A stretch of DNA of 64,000 nt from Artemisia argyi. Taxonomy: Eukaryota > Streptophyta > Magnoliopsida > Asterales > Asteraceae. The stretch's first letter is position 1. Each line of letters opens with the position of its first letter. The DNA lies in assembly GCA_030686995.1 (NCBI GenBank), contig CM060681.1, forward strand, positions 162,279,333 through 162,343,332, read 5' to 3'. Position numbers and translations under genes: made by a program. Shown here piece after piece: positions 46,436 through 60,479 of this stretch. A model generated the notes under the pieces. That model was not told the DNA's origin, did no database searches, and worked only from the letters and a program-made list of their open reading frames with translations.

Positions 46436-47158
46436 CAAGGTTTCATCTTAGGGCCTTGTAGAATCAAATTTGATGATGTTTTGAGTGGTTTTGTGAGTGT
46501 GAAGTCATTTTCTTGGAAAACATCTTGGTTTTATCTTTCTAGTGTTGTTATACATGTTAGTGATGTACTTTTATGTTCATTAGTGTTTGTAGAACATTGT
46601 AGTTTAGTTTGTGTTACCATTTCCTTAATCTATTTGAAGCTTGGAGTTGATTTTGGGCGGATTTTCTTTGTTGCGGTTAAGTCCACTGTTTCATTGCTTG
46701 GTTGCGATTAAGTTCTGTGATCTGCGGTTAGCTTGCTGCGATTACCATTTTGGGAATACAAACAAAATGCAAAGATAGCGACAGTTTTGGACCTTTGTCA
46801 CTGTGATTAGTTGTTTGCGATTAGTCGATTGCGGTTAGCTTTTCTGCGGTTGGGTGTTCTCTGCGATTTGGTACCTTCTGCGGTTAGTATCCTTAGTTTG
46901 CGGTTCACTTAGGTTGCGATTAGATCAGTCTGCGGTTGGGATTTTTCTACGGTTTGGTAGTTTCTGCGGTTAGTATCTTTGGCTTGTGGTTTACTTAGGT
47001 TGCGTTTAGATCATTCTGCGGCTGGATTTTGTTGCGGTTTGGCATTTTCTGAGGTTAGTGTCCTGCGGTTAGATCAAGTTGTGGTTATACTTTCCTGCGA
47101 CTAGTACCTTACATTGCGAGTATCTCCCACTTTGTGTTTTGGTAATTTCTAATTTGTG
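46436..47158 (+). repeat. Leader with repeated TGCGGTTAG motif
   Basis: This is the untranslated leader before gag. From about 46700 to 47115 the words TGCGGTTAG, TGCGATTAG and GCGGTTTGG recur every 15-40 bp. Larger near-repeats of about 85-90 bp contain TTCTGCGGTTAGTATC. No coding capacity. Confidence 0.75.
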
Positions 47159-50100
47159 ATGTCGACATCTTCCGATGACATTCAAGCTGCGGGGTCTGAC
47201 ACCCGACCTCCGATGCTGGATAGAACTGACTATGAATCATGGGCTCAAAGGATTCGTCTGTACTGTCTGGGTAAAGAAAATGAGGTTAAAATCTTGAAAT
47301 CCATCGATGAGGGACCCTTTCAAATGGGTACTACTAGAGACACGGTTACAACAGCAACTGATCTACTACCGGCCGTATTTGGTCCTGATAGACCTCGCAC
47401 TTACGATGAGTTGTCTGATGAAGAAAAGAAACGCTATGATGCAGACATCAGAGCATCAAATATCGTCATTCAAGGGCTTCCCAAAGATGTCTACAAACTT
47501 ATCAACTACAACACTGAAGCAAAGGCGGTCTGGGATAATGTCAAAATGCTTCTTGCAGGGTTTGAGTTAACTAAATAAGATCGTGAGTCACAGCTATACG
47601 ATGAATTTGAGCATTTCAAAATGAATCCAGGTGAAAGCATCACTGACTATTACGTCAGATTTCACAAGCTGGTCAATGATATGAGAGCCATCAAGATGAT
47701 AATGCCCAACATACAGCTTAATTCCAAATTCGTGAACAACATGGCACCTGAATGGGATAGGTTTGTCACAACTGTTAAGCTCAACAAGGGTCTCAGGCAT
47801 ACCAATCATGAACAGCTTTATGCATATCTCCAACAACATGAGAAACATGCTGCTTATGATCGGCTAATGCGAGAAAAGCTCAATCCGTCTGCAACAAATG
47901 AATCTCTTGCTTTTGTTTCCAATGTTCAACAACCTAATCAAACCTCTAATGATCAAGTTCAACCATCACAATCATCCTCCAGGTCTACCCCCAACCAATA
48001 GTCAATCATCAACTCCCTCACCATCTGCTTTGAATACACAACTTGATTCTGGGTATTCTCACACTGACATGATGATTGATAATCTCTCCAACCAAGTTTC
48101 TCTACTGGTCCAACAGTTCAGGGCTGCACTTCCATCTACTAATAACCAACTCAGAATCTCATCTAATCCACGTAATCAGGCAGTCATTGAAGATGGTCTG
48201 GTGGTGGTGGTGCAGAATGTGCAGGGAAGACAAAACTTCAACCAAAGAAATGCTGGTAGAGAGAATGGGCAGTACAGAGTTGGGAATGCTCTTCAAGCAC
48301 AAGCTAAGCAGCCGAAATGCTATAACTACGGAGGGTTGGGCCATATTGCTAGGAATTGCACTCTCCCAAAACGTCTCCAAAACTCTGAGTACTTCAAGGA
48401 CAAGATGTTGCTGATGCAGGCACAAGAAAATGGGACTGTGTTGGATGAAGAAGCTTTGCTCTTTCTGGCTGGTAATGATGGGAACACCTTTGATGCTGAT
48501 GTGGATGATCAGCCTGTTCAGGACATGGCTCTTAATGACCCGAATATCTTTCAAGTTGAAGAGTGTGATGCATTTGACTCAGACGTGGATGATGAACCTA
48601 CTGTTAAAACCATTTTCATGGCTAATCTGTCTGCAGCAGCATCCTCTTCACAGCATCCTGATTTATCCATCACATCTGCTATCTCTGAGGTACCAACTTC
48701 TCCTAATCATGATCTGAACAATCCTACAATTGAACAGGGGGCATGTGACTCTGTACAACTCACGAATATTGTCAACACAAACGTCACTGATATGGGTAAT
48801 ACCAATAATATCCCATATGAAATGTATGTGAATGACAATGGACCGCCAGTTGTACCAAGTGATATGCCGTCTATTGACTCTAGTGAACATGAGGTACATG
48901 AGCACACGATATACAATCCTGATGATTCCCTGATCACTAGAATTAACACCCTTACGGATCAAGTGAATATTTGTGAGCAGCGTGCTAAGTTTGAGCTGAA
49001 TGAACGTGAGCAGAAAATGGAATGGCAACTGCGTACTTACATATCTGAAAACAATTCCAAACAAGAATCATTAAAAAGGGAACTAGTTTCTTTAAAGAAC
49101 CAATTGGATCAAACCATCAAACAAAAACTAGAGGTTCAAAAAGGTTTGACTTCAATCAAACTAGAATTCAAAGATAAAGAAACTAAACTTCTAAATGATT
49201 TCTCAAAACTAAAAATGTTGAAAAATAAATTGGAAGATAAGTTGTACACACAGGGCCAAACCATTCAATCTGCTCAAATGATGGAAAACCATAGGAAACT
49301 AAGTGATGAATTTGGTGAACATGATACCTCCAAACCCAAAGCAAGATACCTTAGAATTGGTCTAGGTGCACAACCTGCATTATATGATGCAACCACTATG
49401 CTTGAACCTAATCATGCCCCTCTTGATACATGATCCTATGACCACATCAATGAGGCAGAGGATAGAACTAGGGTAAAACTTGCTGAACGTTTAAAGGATC
49501 CTAAATGCATTGCTAAGAATATTGTGTTTCACTATGATTATGCGAATGACAATCAAAATGCAATTTTTGTTCCTCAAAAGAGAATCCTTCCTGAAAAAGT
49601 GTTTTGGAATATTGACATTGAGAAAATGCAAGCTGAAAGAGTTGTAGGTAACACACACACACACTATGTTTAGAATTGCTCACCCAACTAATTACCCCCT
49701 GAACACACCTAGGCACCTTGTACCTTTCACTCTGCCCACACAATGTAATACTCTAATTGGGCTGTATGTGCTAGGTCAATTGTTCAATGACTTTGAGAAA
49801 ACCTGTAAAATAAGAATTACACCTACAAGGATTACAGAAGGGGAAAGGGGTTTTGAGCAAACAAAACAGTGTTACCTAACTGAAGTTATGCCATTTTTTA
49901 AACTTCTCAAAGAACATTTTGAGGGCCTTAAAAACACCATTAATGATGATGTGACTCAAATGAAAAAGGTTTTTGATGAAGTGGAAAGTGAGGGTAACCA
50001 ATTAGCTATTGATCTCAAATACAGTGAAATTGACAGGAAAAACATTCTCATCATGAATGAAAATTTGATTGCTAACTGCATTGCAAAAGATGTGTTTTAT

Positions 50101-53100
50101 ACTGTTACCGACTCTGCACTATCTGCTCGACAATTCCATGAAATGTCGGTTACTTTGAATGTCTTCCAGAATCGTGTAATTGAGCTTGAGGGGGAGAATT
50201 ACAAACTTACTGAAAAAATTCAAAACGACGATCATGATAACATGGTCAGGAATTTCTCAAAACTAGAAGTTGATAATCTGAACCTACAATTAAAATATCA
50301 ACATCTAGAAGAAAGCACAAAAATATCAAATGCCAAGACATCTTCGGATGCTCCTGAGTTTGATACATGTTTTGAATTAGCCAAAAAGGATGAAGTAATT
50401 CAAGCTCACTCAAACACGATTCGGAAATTGAAGGTCCAAATTGCACAATTAAAATCGAACATAGGCGATGTGACCAATACCAATTACCAGAAGTCGATAG
50501 ATTCTCAAAACTTTCAAAAACAGGGCACTATCAATGAATTACAACATGAAAATGAGTGGCTTCGTGCTGAAATGTCAAACGCTAAACAACGCTATAAAGA
50601 ATTGTTTGAGTCTATTAAAACAACACGTGACCAAAACAATGAAAGAGTCACTTCTTTGTTAAATGAAATTGAGAATCTAAAGACCATGGTGAAGGGTAAA
50701 ATGCCTGTTGTTTCATGTGATCATGCAATTTCCAATGTACATGCTTGTAATAAATATGCGTACGATGCTGTGAATGTCTCTCTTCCCCTTAGGAACAATA
50801 AGTTAGTTCATAACAACTATCTTAAAAATCTTAAGGATTGTCTGGCCATACTTAGAGAAACCATTGAAGATGAGAGGATTTCTAAACCACTTGATGATGT
50901 TATTATTGGTGCGTGCTTCCTCACTAATAGAGCCCAGGAATTATTAGAATATGCTATAGGATCATGCCCCAAGAATGATAACAAGTCGGATAGGACAATT
51001 GCATTGCACCCTCTCAGTGGCAACAAGCATGTCACAGTTGACTTTCCCCAAACCATGTCACAATCCTCCATCTTGATCACCAGTAAACAAGTAGCAACTA
51101 ATCAGACTAATGTTCCCGTCATTGCTTCTACAGGAGTAAAAGGTGTATCTAATGCTAGCAAGTCACAGCCTAAGTGCAATACAAAGAATGATAGGACTTT
51201 GCCGGCTAAGAGTACACTTATGAAGGAAGTAGAAGAATCATCTAGGAACAATAAAGTGATGCGTAGTGAAAGGAATCGAGTTGATTCAAACATTTGTGTT
51301 AACAATGATGTAATTAATTCGAATTCTGATGCTATTTGTAAGACTTGTAACAAATGCTTATTTAATGGTAATCATGATGCATGTGTTGTGTCCTTTCTTA
51401 AATCCACTATGAAATCTCCAGCTATGAATGTCTCTAGTGTTAAACGGGTAAAACAAGTATGGAATAAAACAGGAAAAGTTTTCACTAATGTTGGTTATCA
51501 ATGGAGACCTACTGGAAGGAAATTCACTCTAAGGGAAAAGTGCCCAATGACTAGGATCACTAACTCCAGAGTTGTGCCTATTAGGAAGTGGAGACCTACC
51601 GGTAAACTGTTTCCAATAGAAGCAATGAATACCACTTCTAGCTCTAGTGCATCAAAATGTGAATACTCCAGTGAGATATCTGTAACATATGATAATCCAA
51701 TGTTTGTGTGGGGCTCCAGCTTTGTAAGTTATCCACAATTGTCTGGTTTCAAATGCAGGTCGTACAAATCGTCTTTTGGTATTTGGACTCAGGCTGCTCA
51801 AAGCATATGACTGGAGATCGCTTGCGGCTCAAGAATTTCGTGGAAAAGTTCATTGGTACGGTTAGATTTGGGAATGACCATTTTGGATCTATAATGGGTT
51901 ATGGTGATTACGTCTTTGGAGACAGTGTTATATCCAGAGTTTACTACGTGGAAGGACTTGAGCACAATCTATTTTCTGTTGGTCAATTCTGTGACTCAGA
52001 TCTCGAAGTCGCTTTCAGAAAGCACACCTGCTTTGTTAGAGAATTAGATGGTGTTGATCTTCTCAAGGGGAGTCGGGGCACTAATCTTTACACCATCTCC
52101 ATCGAAGATATGCTACGGTCCTCTCCAATTTGTCTGCTCTCTAAAGCCTCCAAGAACAAATCATGGTTGTGGCATCGTCGTTTAAACCATTTGAACTTCG
52201 GTACTATCAATGAACTTACACGTAAGGATCTTGTTCGAGGCTTGCCCAGACTTAAGTATGAAAAAGACCATCTGTGTTCCGCCTGTCAAATGGGCAAGAG
52301 CAAAAAGCACACCCATAAACCCAAAACTGTCAATTCAATCATGGAAGTTCTTCATACTCTTCACATGGATCTTTGTGGACCAATGAGGATTCAAAGTATC
52401 AATGGAAAGAAATATGTGCTGGTCATTGTTGATGATTACTCTCGATTCACATGGGTAAAATTTCTACGATCAAAAGATGAAACTCCGAAAACCATCATCA
52501 AACTCATCAAGATGTTGCAAGTCCGCCTCAACAAAACAGTTAGAGTCATTCGTACTGATAATGGAACAGAGTTTGTGAACAGACAACTTACTCTATTTTA
52601 TGAAGGTGTCGGGATCTGTCATCAAAAGAGCATTCCACGAACTCCTCAACAAAATGGAGTTGTTGAAAGACGCAATCGCACCTTAGTTGAAGCTGCAAGG
52701 ACTATGCTCATCTTATCCAAAGCTCCTCTGTTTCTTTGGGTTGAGGCAATTGCCACCGCATGTTACACACATGGGTTGAGGCAATTGCCACCGCATGTTA
52801 AACACAGAACCGATCCTTGATACATCCTCTCCACTGCAAGACTCCCTATGAATTGGTTCATGGCAGAAAACCCGATCTTTCGTTTCTTCGGGTTTTTGGT
52901 GCACTTTGCTATCCAACTAATGACAGTGAAGACCTTGGGAAACTCAAGGCCAAGGCCGACATTGGTTTCTTCGTTGGCTATGCTCCAGAGCGAAAGGGGT
53001 ACCAAATCTACAACAAACGTACCAAAGACATAATGGAAACAATCCACGTTACTTTCGATGAGCTGACTGAGCAACCGGTTCCTGGACAATCAAGTTCTGG

Positions 53101-55245
53101 ACCCGTACCTAACCTTTTGTCTCCTGGACCAATTAGTTCCAGGCTTGTACATAATCCTATCCCTGCTGCTCCTTTTGTACCTCCTACAAGTGAAGATTGG
53201 AAGAAACTGTTTGACCCAATGTTTGATGAATACTTTGAACCTCAACAGATGAATGCTCTTGTAGCTACAATGGTTCAACCACTAGATGGGGTGGTGAATG
53301 ATCAAGATGACAATAACGGTCCATCCACTTCATTGTCATGGGATTCTGAAGCTCCCGCCAACAGTCAATCGGTTAGCACTTCTAATGTCCAACCTTCACA
53401 TGTACAGCGAGCGACAACTGTAGATAATACATCTGAAGTTAATCCTTTTGCTCCACCTGATAATGAGCCGTCTGTTAACATCTTTGCCCCTGAATCATCA
53501 AATGATGTAACATCCTCTGACGAATCTAACACGGCTACCTCAGTTCCATATTCTCAACCCCATGAATACCCTAGAAAATGGACCAATGATCATCCTATAG
53601 ACAACATTATTGGAAACCCTTCGCGTCCCGTATCTACCCGCAAGCAACTTGCAACCGACGCATTGTGGTGCTTCTTCAACTCTGTCCTTTCTAAAGTTGA
53701 ACCAAAAAGCGTCAAGGATGCAATGTCCAAACACTCATGGTTCACTGCAATGGTGGACGAAATTCATGAATTTGACCGACTGGATGTCTGGGAACTAGTT
53801 CCACCTCCCGAGTGTGCTATGATCATTGCTCTCAAATGGATATTCAAGGTTAAACTTGATGAGCATGGAGATGTATTGAAAAACAAAGCTAGGCTGGTGG
53901 CAAAAGGATATCGACAAGAAGAAGGTATAGACTTTGAAGAATCCTTCGCCCCAGTTGCTAGAATAGAAGCCATAAGGATATTTCTCGCAAATGCTGCAAG
54001 TCAAAACATGGTAGTTTATCAAATGGATGTCAAGACTGCATTCTTAAATGAGGATCTGAAAGAGGTGGTGTACGTATCTCAACCCGAAGGTTTTGTGGAT
54101 CCAGAACGCCCTAATCACGTGTATCGATTAAAGAAGGCTCTTTATGGCTTAAACAAGCACCTAGGGCGTGGTACGACACCTTGTCTAAATTTCTTCTGGC
54201 TAACAAATTCTCTAAAGGCGTTGTTGATCCTACACTCTTTACCAGAAAAACGGGCAAAAACCTCCTACATGTACAAATCTATGTTGATGACATCATCTTT
54301 GCCTCATCTGATCCCACAGAATGTGATCGTTTCTCCCAAGAGATGAGTTCTGAATTCCAAATGTCTATGATGGGTCAAATGTCATTCTTTCTAGGACTGC
54401 AAATTTCTCAAAATCCCAATGGCATCTTCATCAATCAATCCAAATACGCCAATGAAATTTTGAAGAAATTTGGATTCGACTCCTGTGATTCAGTTGATAC
54501 TCCTATGATTGAAAGATCAAACCTTGACGAAGATGATGTGGGAATTTCGGTCGAACAAACCATGTATCGAAGCATGATTGGCTCCTTAATGTACCTCACT
54601 GCAAGTAGACCTGACCTTCTATTTGCAGTTTGCATTTGTGCTCGGTATCAATCCAAACCCACCAAGAAACATCTGGAAGCTGTCAAAAGAGTCTTTCGAT
54701 ACCTTAAAGGAACAATCCACATGGGCCTTTGGTACCCTAAGGAAACCTCTATGGCTCTCACAGCATATTTAGATTCTGATCATGCGGGATGTCAAGACAC
54801 TCGTTGCAGTACATCTGGGGGTGCACAGTTTTTAGGGAATAAGCTAGTCAGTTGGTCTTCAAAGAAACAAATGAGTACATGTATCTCCTCCACTGAAGCT
54901 GAATACATTGCTATGTCATCGTGTTGTGCTCAGATCCTCTAGATGCGATCTCAACTTTCTGACTATGGCTTCTTATGCAATAAGATTAACATGTACTGTG
55001 ACAACAAAAGTGCAATTGCACTCTGCTGCAACAATGTCCAGCATTCAAGGACTAAGCATATTGACATTCGACATCACTTCATCAGGGAGCAAGTTGAGAA
55101 AGGAATTGTGGAACTTTACTTCGTGAGGACTGAGTTCTAGCTAGCCGATATCTTCACCAAAGCACTTTCTAGGGAACGTTTTCACTTCATTCTCCCACGC
55201 CTTGGTATGAAGAGTCTCACACCTGAGGATCTCATCTGTCTTTAG
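47159..55245 (+). pseudogene. Copia gag-pol with long coiled-coil spacer, multiply disrupted
   Basis: Gag starts at ATG 47159 with a UBN2-like domain (DRTDYESWAQRIRLYC) and is stopped by TAA at 47576, then continues in frame to about 48000. After a frameshift the reading frame at 47898-49433 holds a zinc-knuckle relic (CYNYGGLGHIARNC, one Cys lost). A long Lys/Glu/Asn-rich predicted coiled coil continues to about 51.8 kb. Protease (DSGCSKHMTGD, about 51790) and the integrase HHCC and catalytic residues (HMDLCG, RTDNGTEF, NGVVERRNR) lie at 51.8-52.8 kb. A tandem duplication of about 36 bp near 52738-52810 and a stop break the frame. RT ([13 protein letters not shown] at about 54283) has a frameshift near 54160. 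RNase H is interrupted by TAG at 54940 and again at 55138, ending at 55245. No functional product is possible. Confidence 0.9.
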
Positions 55246-58209
55246 GAAGATCAAGAGGAGTAAAGGGGTTGCTTCACATATCCTTGTATAGTATCAAATC
55301 ACAAAACAGAAAATAGAAAAATATAAAACCTATAAAAACCATAAAAATCTGAAAAAATCACAAAAAATCCAAAAATATTCTTCTCACGATATGTCTCTTG
55401 TATAATCGATATTATGTACGTTTCTAGAAATTTCATTCAATAATGACACGGAATCATACATATGCTTGAGCAAGAGTTTTTCGATTTCAAATAAAGTTTT
55501 TTTTTTCAAAAACATGTCGTATCTCAAAACATTCTTTCAAAATTATGGCTTGTAGTCATTTCAGGCTACAACTCGGACTTCAAAATTAAGGTTTGCTATT
55601 ACTTCAGATAGCAACCCGCTTTTCAAAATGGGGAAAACACGTCGCCAAAAAGATGGTTGTTCCTTTTACCGGGTGAAGTTCATCCGGGCATGGATTACTT
55701 TACATCCATGCACCCTCGATCTAATGTACGTTTTAGTGCATTATTTCTTGATAAAGAAGAGAAGTCTTCTTTTCATCGCCAAATACTTTCCCTTCTATGA
55801 TTTTTCTGGAGAGTATTTGTGCAAAACTTGGTGGTACCATGAGATTTTAAATGAAAATCAAATTGAATATCTTTGATAAAAATTTTCACTCAATCAATGA
55901 CATAACATATATATGTTTTAAACATCTGTCATTGATTGAGGGGGAGAATGATTTTCAAAAATTTTATGTATCATCAAAACTCCCCACTTTGTACAAAAGC
56001 AACAAAACAATTGTGATGATTATGTGTCAGAATGAGTACATCTTCAAAGAGTTTTCGCTAAAACTTCAAATCTTTTGTAAACTCATCAAATCTGACACAT
56101 ATCAACCTCCCTCACAAATTGAGGGGGAGCAAGAAAAAGTTCCTTTTTTATCAGAAAATATTAAAAGTGACCGCATTTCTCTCCCAAAACGCTTTCTAAA
56201 TTATTTAAATCAATTGAGATAAAAAATCTCGAAAGATTTGAAATTTTTGATCGGGAGAGAGAATGTGATTTAAATAAGAAATCTGATAAGCAAATGTGAT
56301 CTTTTCGACTCAATAATAGGCTCCCACATATGTGCTAAACATTTTCGAATATCGATGCACATATTGAGGGGGAGCGAAAGGCGTTTGTGGAAGTAATACC
56401 TAAGACTGACCATTTACTTTAATGCACGGAGTTATAAGGACGGTTAAGGTTAGGTATAAGTTCCCATGATCCACCAGAACCGGAAGGATCTTCCCAGGGA
56501 CAATCCATAGATAGATTAGAAGTCCTTAGGAATGATATGAAAAAAGGAGAAAAGTGAGAAAGGGAAGAGTGCGGACTGAGATAGAGCTAGAACTGGAACA
56601 AACCCAACAAGGTTCTAGTGGTGAAGTCTCGGTAAGCACTGAAGGGGTTGAAGAATTAAAAAGAAATGAAAGTAGAAAGGGTGAAAACAAATAGCCCTCC
56701 AAATATTCAACCTTAGGGCAGAAACCGGGTTCAATTCATAATCTACTAGTTATTACTAAAGTAACACTAGTATTGAAGACAAGACGTCATGGACCCAGTG
56801 ACGCACTGCACTAAACTTCCCAACCACTCAAGTTCTCTTAAAAGAACTTGTTTCATTCTCACGGGGAACCCTGTGCAATGTATCGACCGCTCATTGCGAG
56901 CTATGTTGATACCTAAACAGGAGACGCCTCCCCAGTCTCCAGGAGCGGATCAAAACGCACTATTGAGTCTAGAGCCATGAGATCAACCATAAATCTCGTT
57001 AGGACACACATTCCAAATATGCTTATTGTTTCACACAATGTGGAAAATAAGATAAAATATTTAGAGTCCTACGCATTATCCTTGTGGTATTGCCAGAACA
57101 TCCGAGTGATATGAAAATATTCACAATGAAGATGGAAATCCTTCTAGAGCGAACATCTCTCAAGCTCTTGGTAGGTGACATGTGAGATCCATCTTGGATC
57201 AATGATCAAGTGACAACTGGAAAGCAACGATGGTGCGATTCATAATTGAATCAAACTTGTTCCAGGATATGGATTGACGGATACTTTTGCTAAAACCTCT
57301 CAATGTGCTAACCAACTAATCTTTCGAGCACATTGATTGTGTAGAATATCTTTCAAACAAAAGTATTTTTGATGGAAATGTGATTCTAAATACAAAACTC
57401 TCGTTGTGTCTCAAAATGTTTATCATAAGACACACGAGTGATTTCTATAAATCTATTTCTCATCAATCCGTGAATATTCATTCACCGATTCACTCTATCG
57501 TGCTATTTGCTTTGAGACATTCCGGTATGAGAACATGCTAAGTATGAAGATTCCAAAGTGGACTCTTTGGAAAATTCATTACTACAAGCTGGAAATTCCT
57601 GTCAAGGAGAGTCTTCTTTAAAAAGAGACCCTACCTGATCACAGGTCGGTTTTCACAAAACCGGAAGGTAGTCTGTCCTCGCAGAACGAATGACAAAGCC
57701 ATATTCGTTCTCTATCTTTATTGCTAACTGTTTTATTTCAGGGACACATATAAAGATGGCGTTGATGGCTCCAGTTTCCAGCTGAATCGGGTCAATCCAT
57801 ACCTCATGCTCACACATCCTCTACACTATTAATGAAGATGAGAGACTTGCTACAACAAATGTTGAGAGACTACCAACAACGTTTCCGCAACTCTGATGAA
57901 AAAGTCTCCTGATCTACGACTCTAATGCAACGTCTCCAGATACAGAAGGGTGTGAGCATGATGGTCCTTAGTCACTACATCACATGAAGGCAATACAACT
58001 CTGGATGGGCTTGGAGATTTACTTTGGCTGATGATCTCAATGAAGCTCAAAGATCACATATCTCAAAGGAATTCAAATCACATATTCGCTTGCTTGAAGT
58101 ACGAAGTGTGTTGAAAAGTGAAGAATCAGATCCTACGAGCTATAGAGACTAAAGAATGCTTAAAGACCAAAGAACTTAATTTCAAAGGTGACCTCGCTTA
58201 GGGGGAGAT
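55246..58209 (+). other. Long 3' region of the 46-kb copia element with repeated purine tracts
   Basis: No coding frame of note. The tract GAGGGGGAG occurs at 55938-55946, 56121-56129 and 56366-56374, with a final AGGGGGAGATT at 58200-58210 before the 3' LTR. Perfect short inverted repeats precede the first two (e.g. caatcaatgaca at 55891 and its complement at 55927). Confidence 0.7.
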
Positions 58210-58576
58210 TGTTAGGAATACAAATATTCCTGTAAAAGTCTCGGTCACCTAATGATTGTATTAGCATTAAGTTAGCTCGTAGTTAGTTTGTTTATTAGTT
58301 AATTAGTATTAGTTTAAGTAACACCGTGGAAGAAGGACGGGTCTTCACCCACTGTATGCCTGATCCACAGCCCGGGTGTGGGTGTTTATGTTGTAAGTAT
58401 AAATACCCCTCTCCACATGTGGAGAGGGTTGGACCTTCACTTAATCTCAAGCTAATATTTCCTTTTTCTCTCAAGGTTACTTTCTTTCTTTCTTTCTTTC
58501 CTCTCCTCCTCCTCCTCAATTCAACGCCTCACAAATCACTAAAGAAACATGTTTCCTACTTAGTTAGTATTCTACA
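58210..58576 (+). repeat. 3' LTR of the 46-kb copia element (367 bp)
   Basis: It matches the 5' LTR with several substitutions and a TTTC microsatellite expansion near 58482-58500, which explains the extra length. It is followed by attag at 58577-58581. Confidence 0.93.
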
Positions 58577-58581
58577 ATTAG

Positions 58582-60474
58582 AACCTTCACCATCAAATGA
58601 GCAGAAGCGCACATTTAATTACACTAGGTTTAAGTAGTTCCGCTTTCACAAGTTATCAAAGTATTAATAATACTTTTAACTTCTGCACATGTTTCATTAA
58701 ACTTCAAATCAACATTTTAACAACATATGTTAAAATGCAATCTCAAAGCCAACCTCATATACCCTGAGCAACAATGACTCTTGAGGAGTATACATAAGAA
58801 ACTCGAGTGAATTCCTCTAGTCATCATCTAGTGATTATAATCTTGAGACCAAGTATATTTAGGATAGGACTATCCGATTCAAACACTTTGGCTTCATATC
58901 TTCATTTAGGAAAACATGATGTCTTGAAAGACATTATGCCTAAGAAATCATGCGTCAAGTTTTTATCATGATTAAAAAGATATTGTATATCCAATGCGTC
59001 ATTCTCTCATTGAACATGAACGGTTATGTTACATGAGATTTCATTATACCCCATTAGGTTAATGATCTTAAATCAACATCTGCAAGTTCTAGGATCTAGA
59101 GCCTCCTCATCATCCCGTCATTCTTATGTTTCATAAGCATGGTGACTTTATTCCACGTGATAATCTTACTTGTTGAAAGACACCATATGTGTCTATTTCC
59201 TTTTAAGCGTTCATCATAACCAAACCTTGCTCATAACCCAATTCAAACCTTATGCATATCCTACACATCTCTAGAGCATACACAATTAAGATCCTATAAA
59301 GTTAGTAACTTTATACACTTGTTCCAAAGATCTCTATTGAGAACGTTCTTCACATATTCCATCATCACACACTAACACATCTCTTGGTCTTTGATGATAA
59401 AATCACCCTCATAACCTTTCATCACTCAAACCTTAAACCACCAATGTGAAATGAAAAACCGAGTTATCCTTTGTTCTACCAATATCGAGTCATCCACCAC
59501 TTCCATGCCCTCAAAGAAACCAAGAGTCAATATCATACACCTAGTTATCTTCACAAGAAGATTCCACCATGTAACCAAACAAGTGTGTCATCCCCACTAC
59601 AACCTAACCCATTAAGGTTAAACCATCTCTCATGATACATAAACTTATATTCACCCTTGTGTCGCTCTTTGAAACAAAGGGCAATTGTCATATTCATACA
59701 CTCATTGTCATACTTGTGTATATAGTCGAAAGTCAAGTGAATTTCATTATGAAATGCGTCTTTTCCACTTTCTAGCAAGTGAAGAACACAAAGAAGATAT
59801 CCAAGCTTCAAGTGTTGTCAAGTCATCATCACCTCATTTCACACATTCACCTTCAGTCGTCAACCAACAAAACACCTCAAAACTCCATGATTCCCAATCA
59901 TCCATTAATGATAATCCACATTCACAAAGAGTCTCCTAATGTCAATCCTCAAAATTACTCATCGTCGCCTCCATACCAATATTCTAATCCTTTCCACCTC
60001 CTTTGAGAAAACCACATGCCTCTTCATGCGATCATCTCACATTGATAGAGAAGAGCTACATGAATTCAAGGATAAAGTTCTTTGTATGCTAATCAACATC
60101 CCTAAACACTTCAAAATCATTCAATTTCACAAAGCTCATCGCTTTCACTAAGCTCATCGCTTACATTAACCTACAACCTCCTAAACACTTCATCATAATT
60201 CCTTATACGATGCATTACACAATATGTTAGATGTCCACCTATTTAGGAGGAGAGAAATTCATTCACATATTTGTATTTTGTCAAATTGTATTCAAAGAAC
60301 ATCTACTCATGTTTCTTACACCCTAAAATACCAACACATAGGTACACTTCATTTAGTTAAAGTCGGTTCACAAAAACACAAGTGCTTCAAGCCTTTGACT
60401 TTTTCTCTTTTTAATATTTCAAGCCCTTTTCACCCCCAATACCTCATCAAGTGAAAAACACATCATATGTTCAA
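58582..60474. other. Interior of the large element, non-coding
   Basis: A CAT/TCA-rich stretch without recognisable protein domains. Frames up to about 85 codons occur on both strands but show no family motif. Confidence 0.5.
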
Positions 60475-60479
60475 CAAAG

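Larger units (their letters stand above)
46070..58576 (+). mobile_element. Ty1/copia element, 12.5 kb, degenerate, nested
   Basis: Short LTRs at 46070-46421 and 58210-58576 begin TGTTAGGAATACAAAT and end AGTATTCTACA. A perfect duplication, attag, lies at 46065-46069 and 58577-58581. A canonical Met primer site follows the 5' LTR. The 8-kb gag-pol region is broken by stops and frameshifts. A long 3' region has several purine tracts preceded by inverted repeats. The unusual size, the long predicted coiled-coil section between gag and protease, and the multiple purine tracts recall Sirevirus-type copia elements, an inference. Confidence 0.93.
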
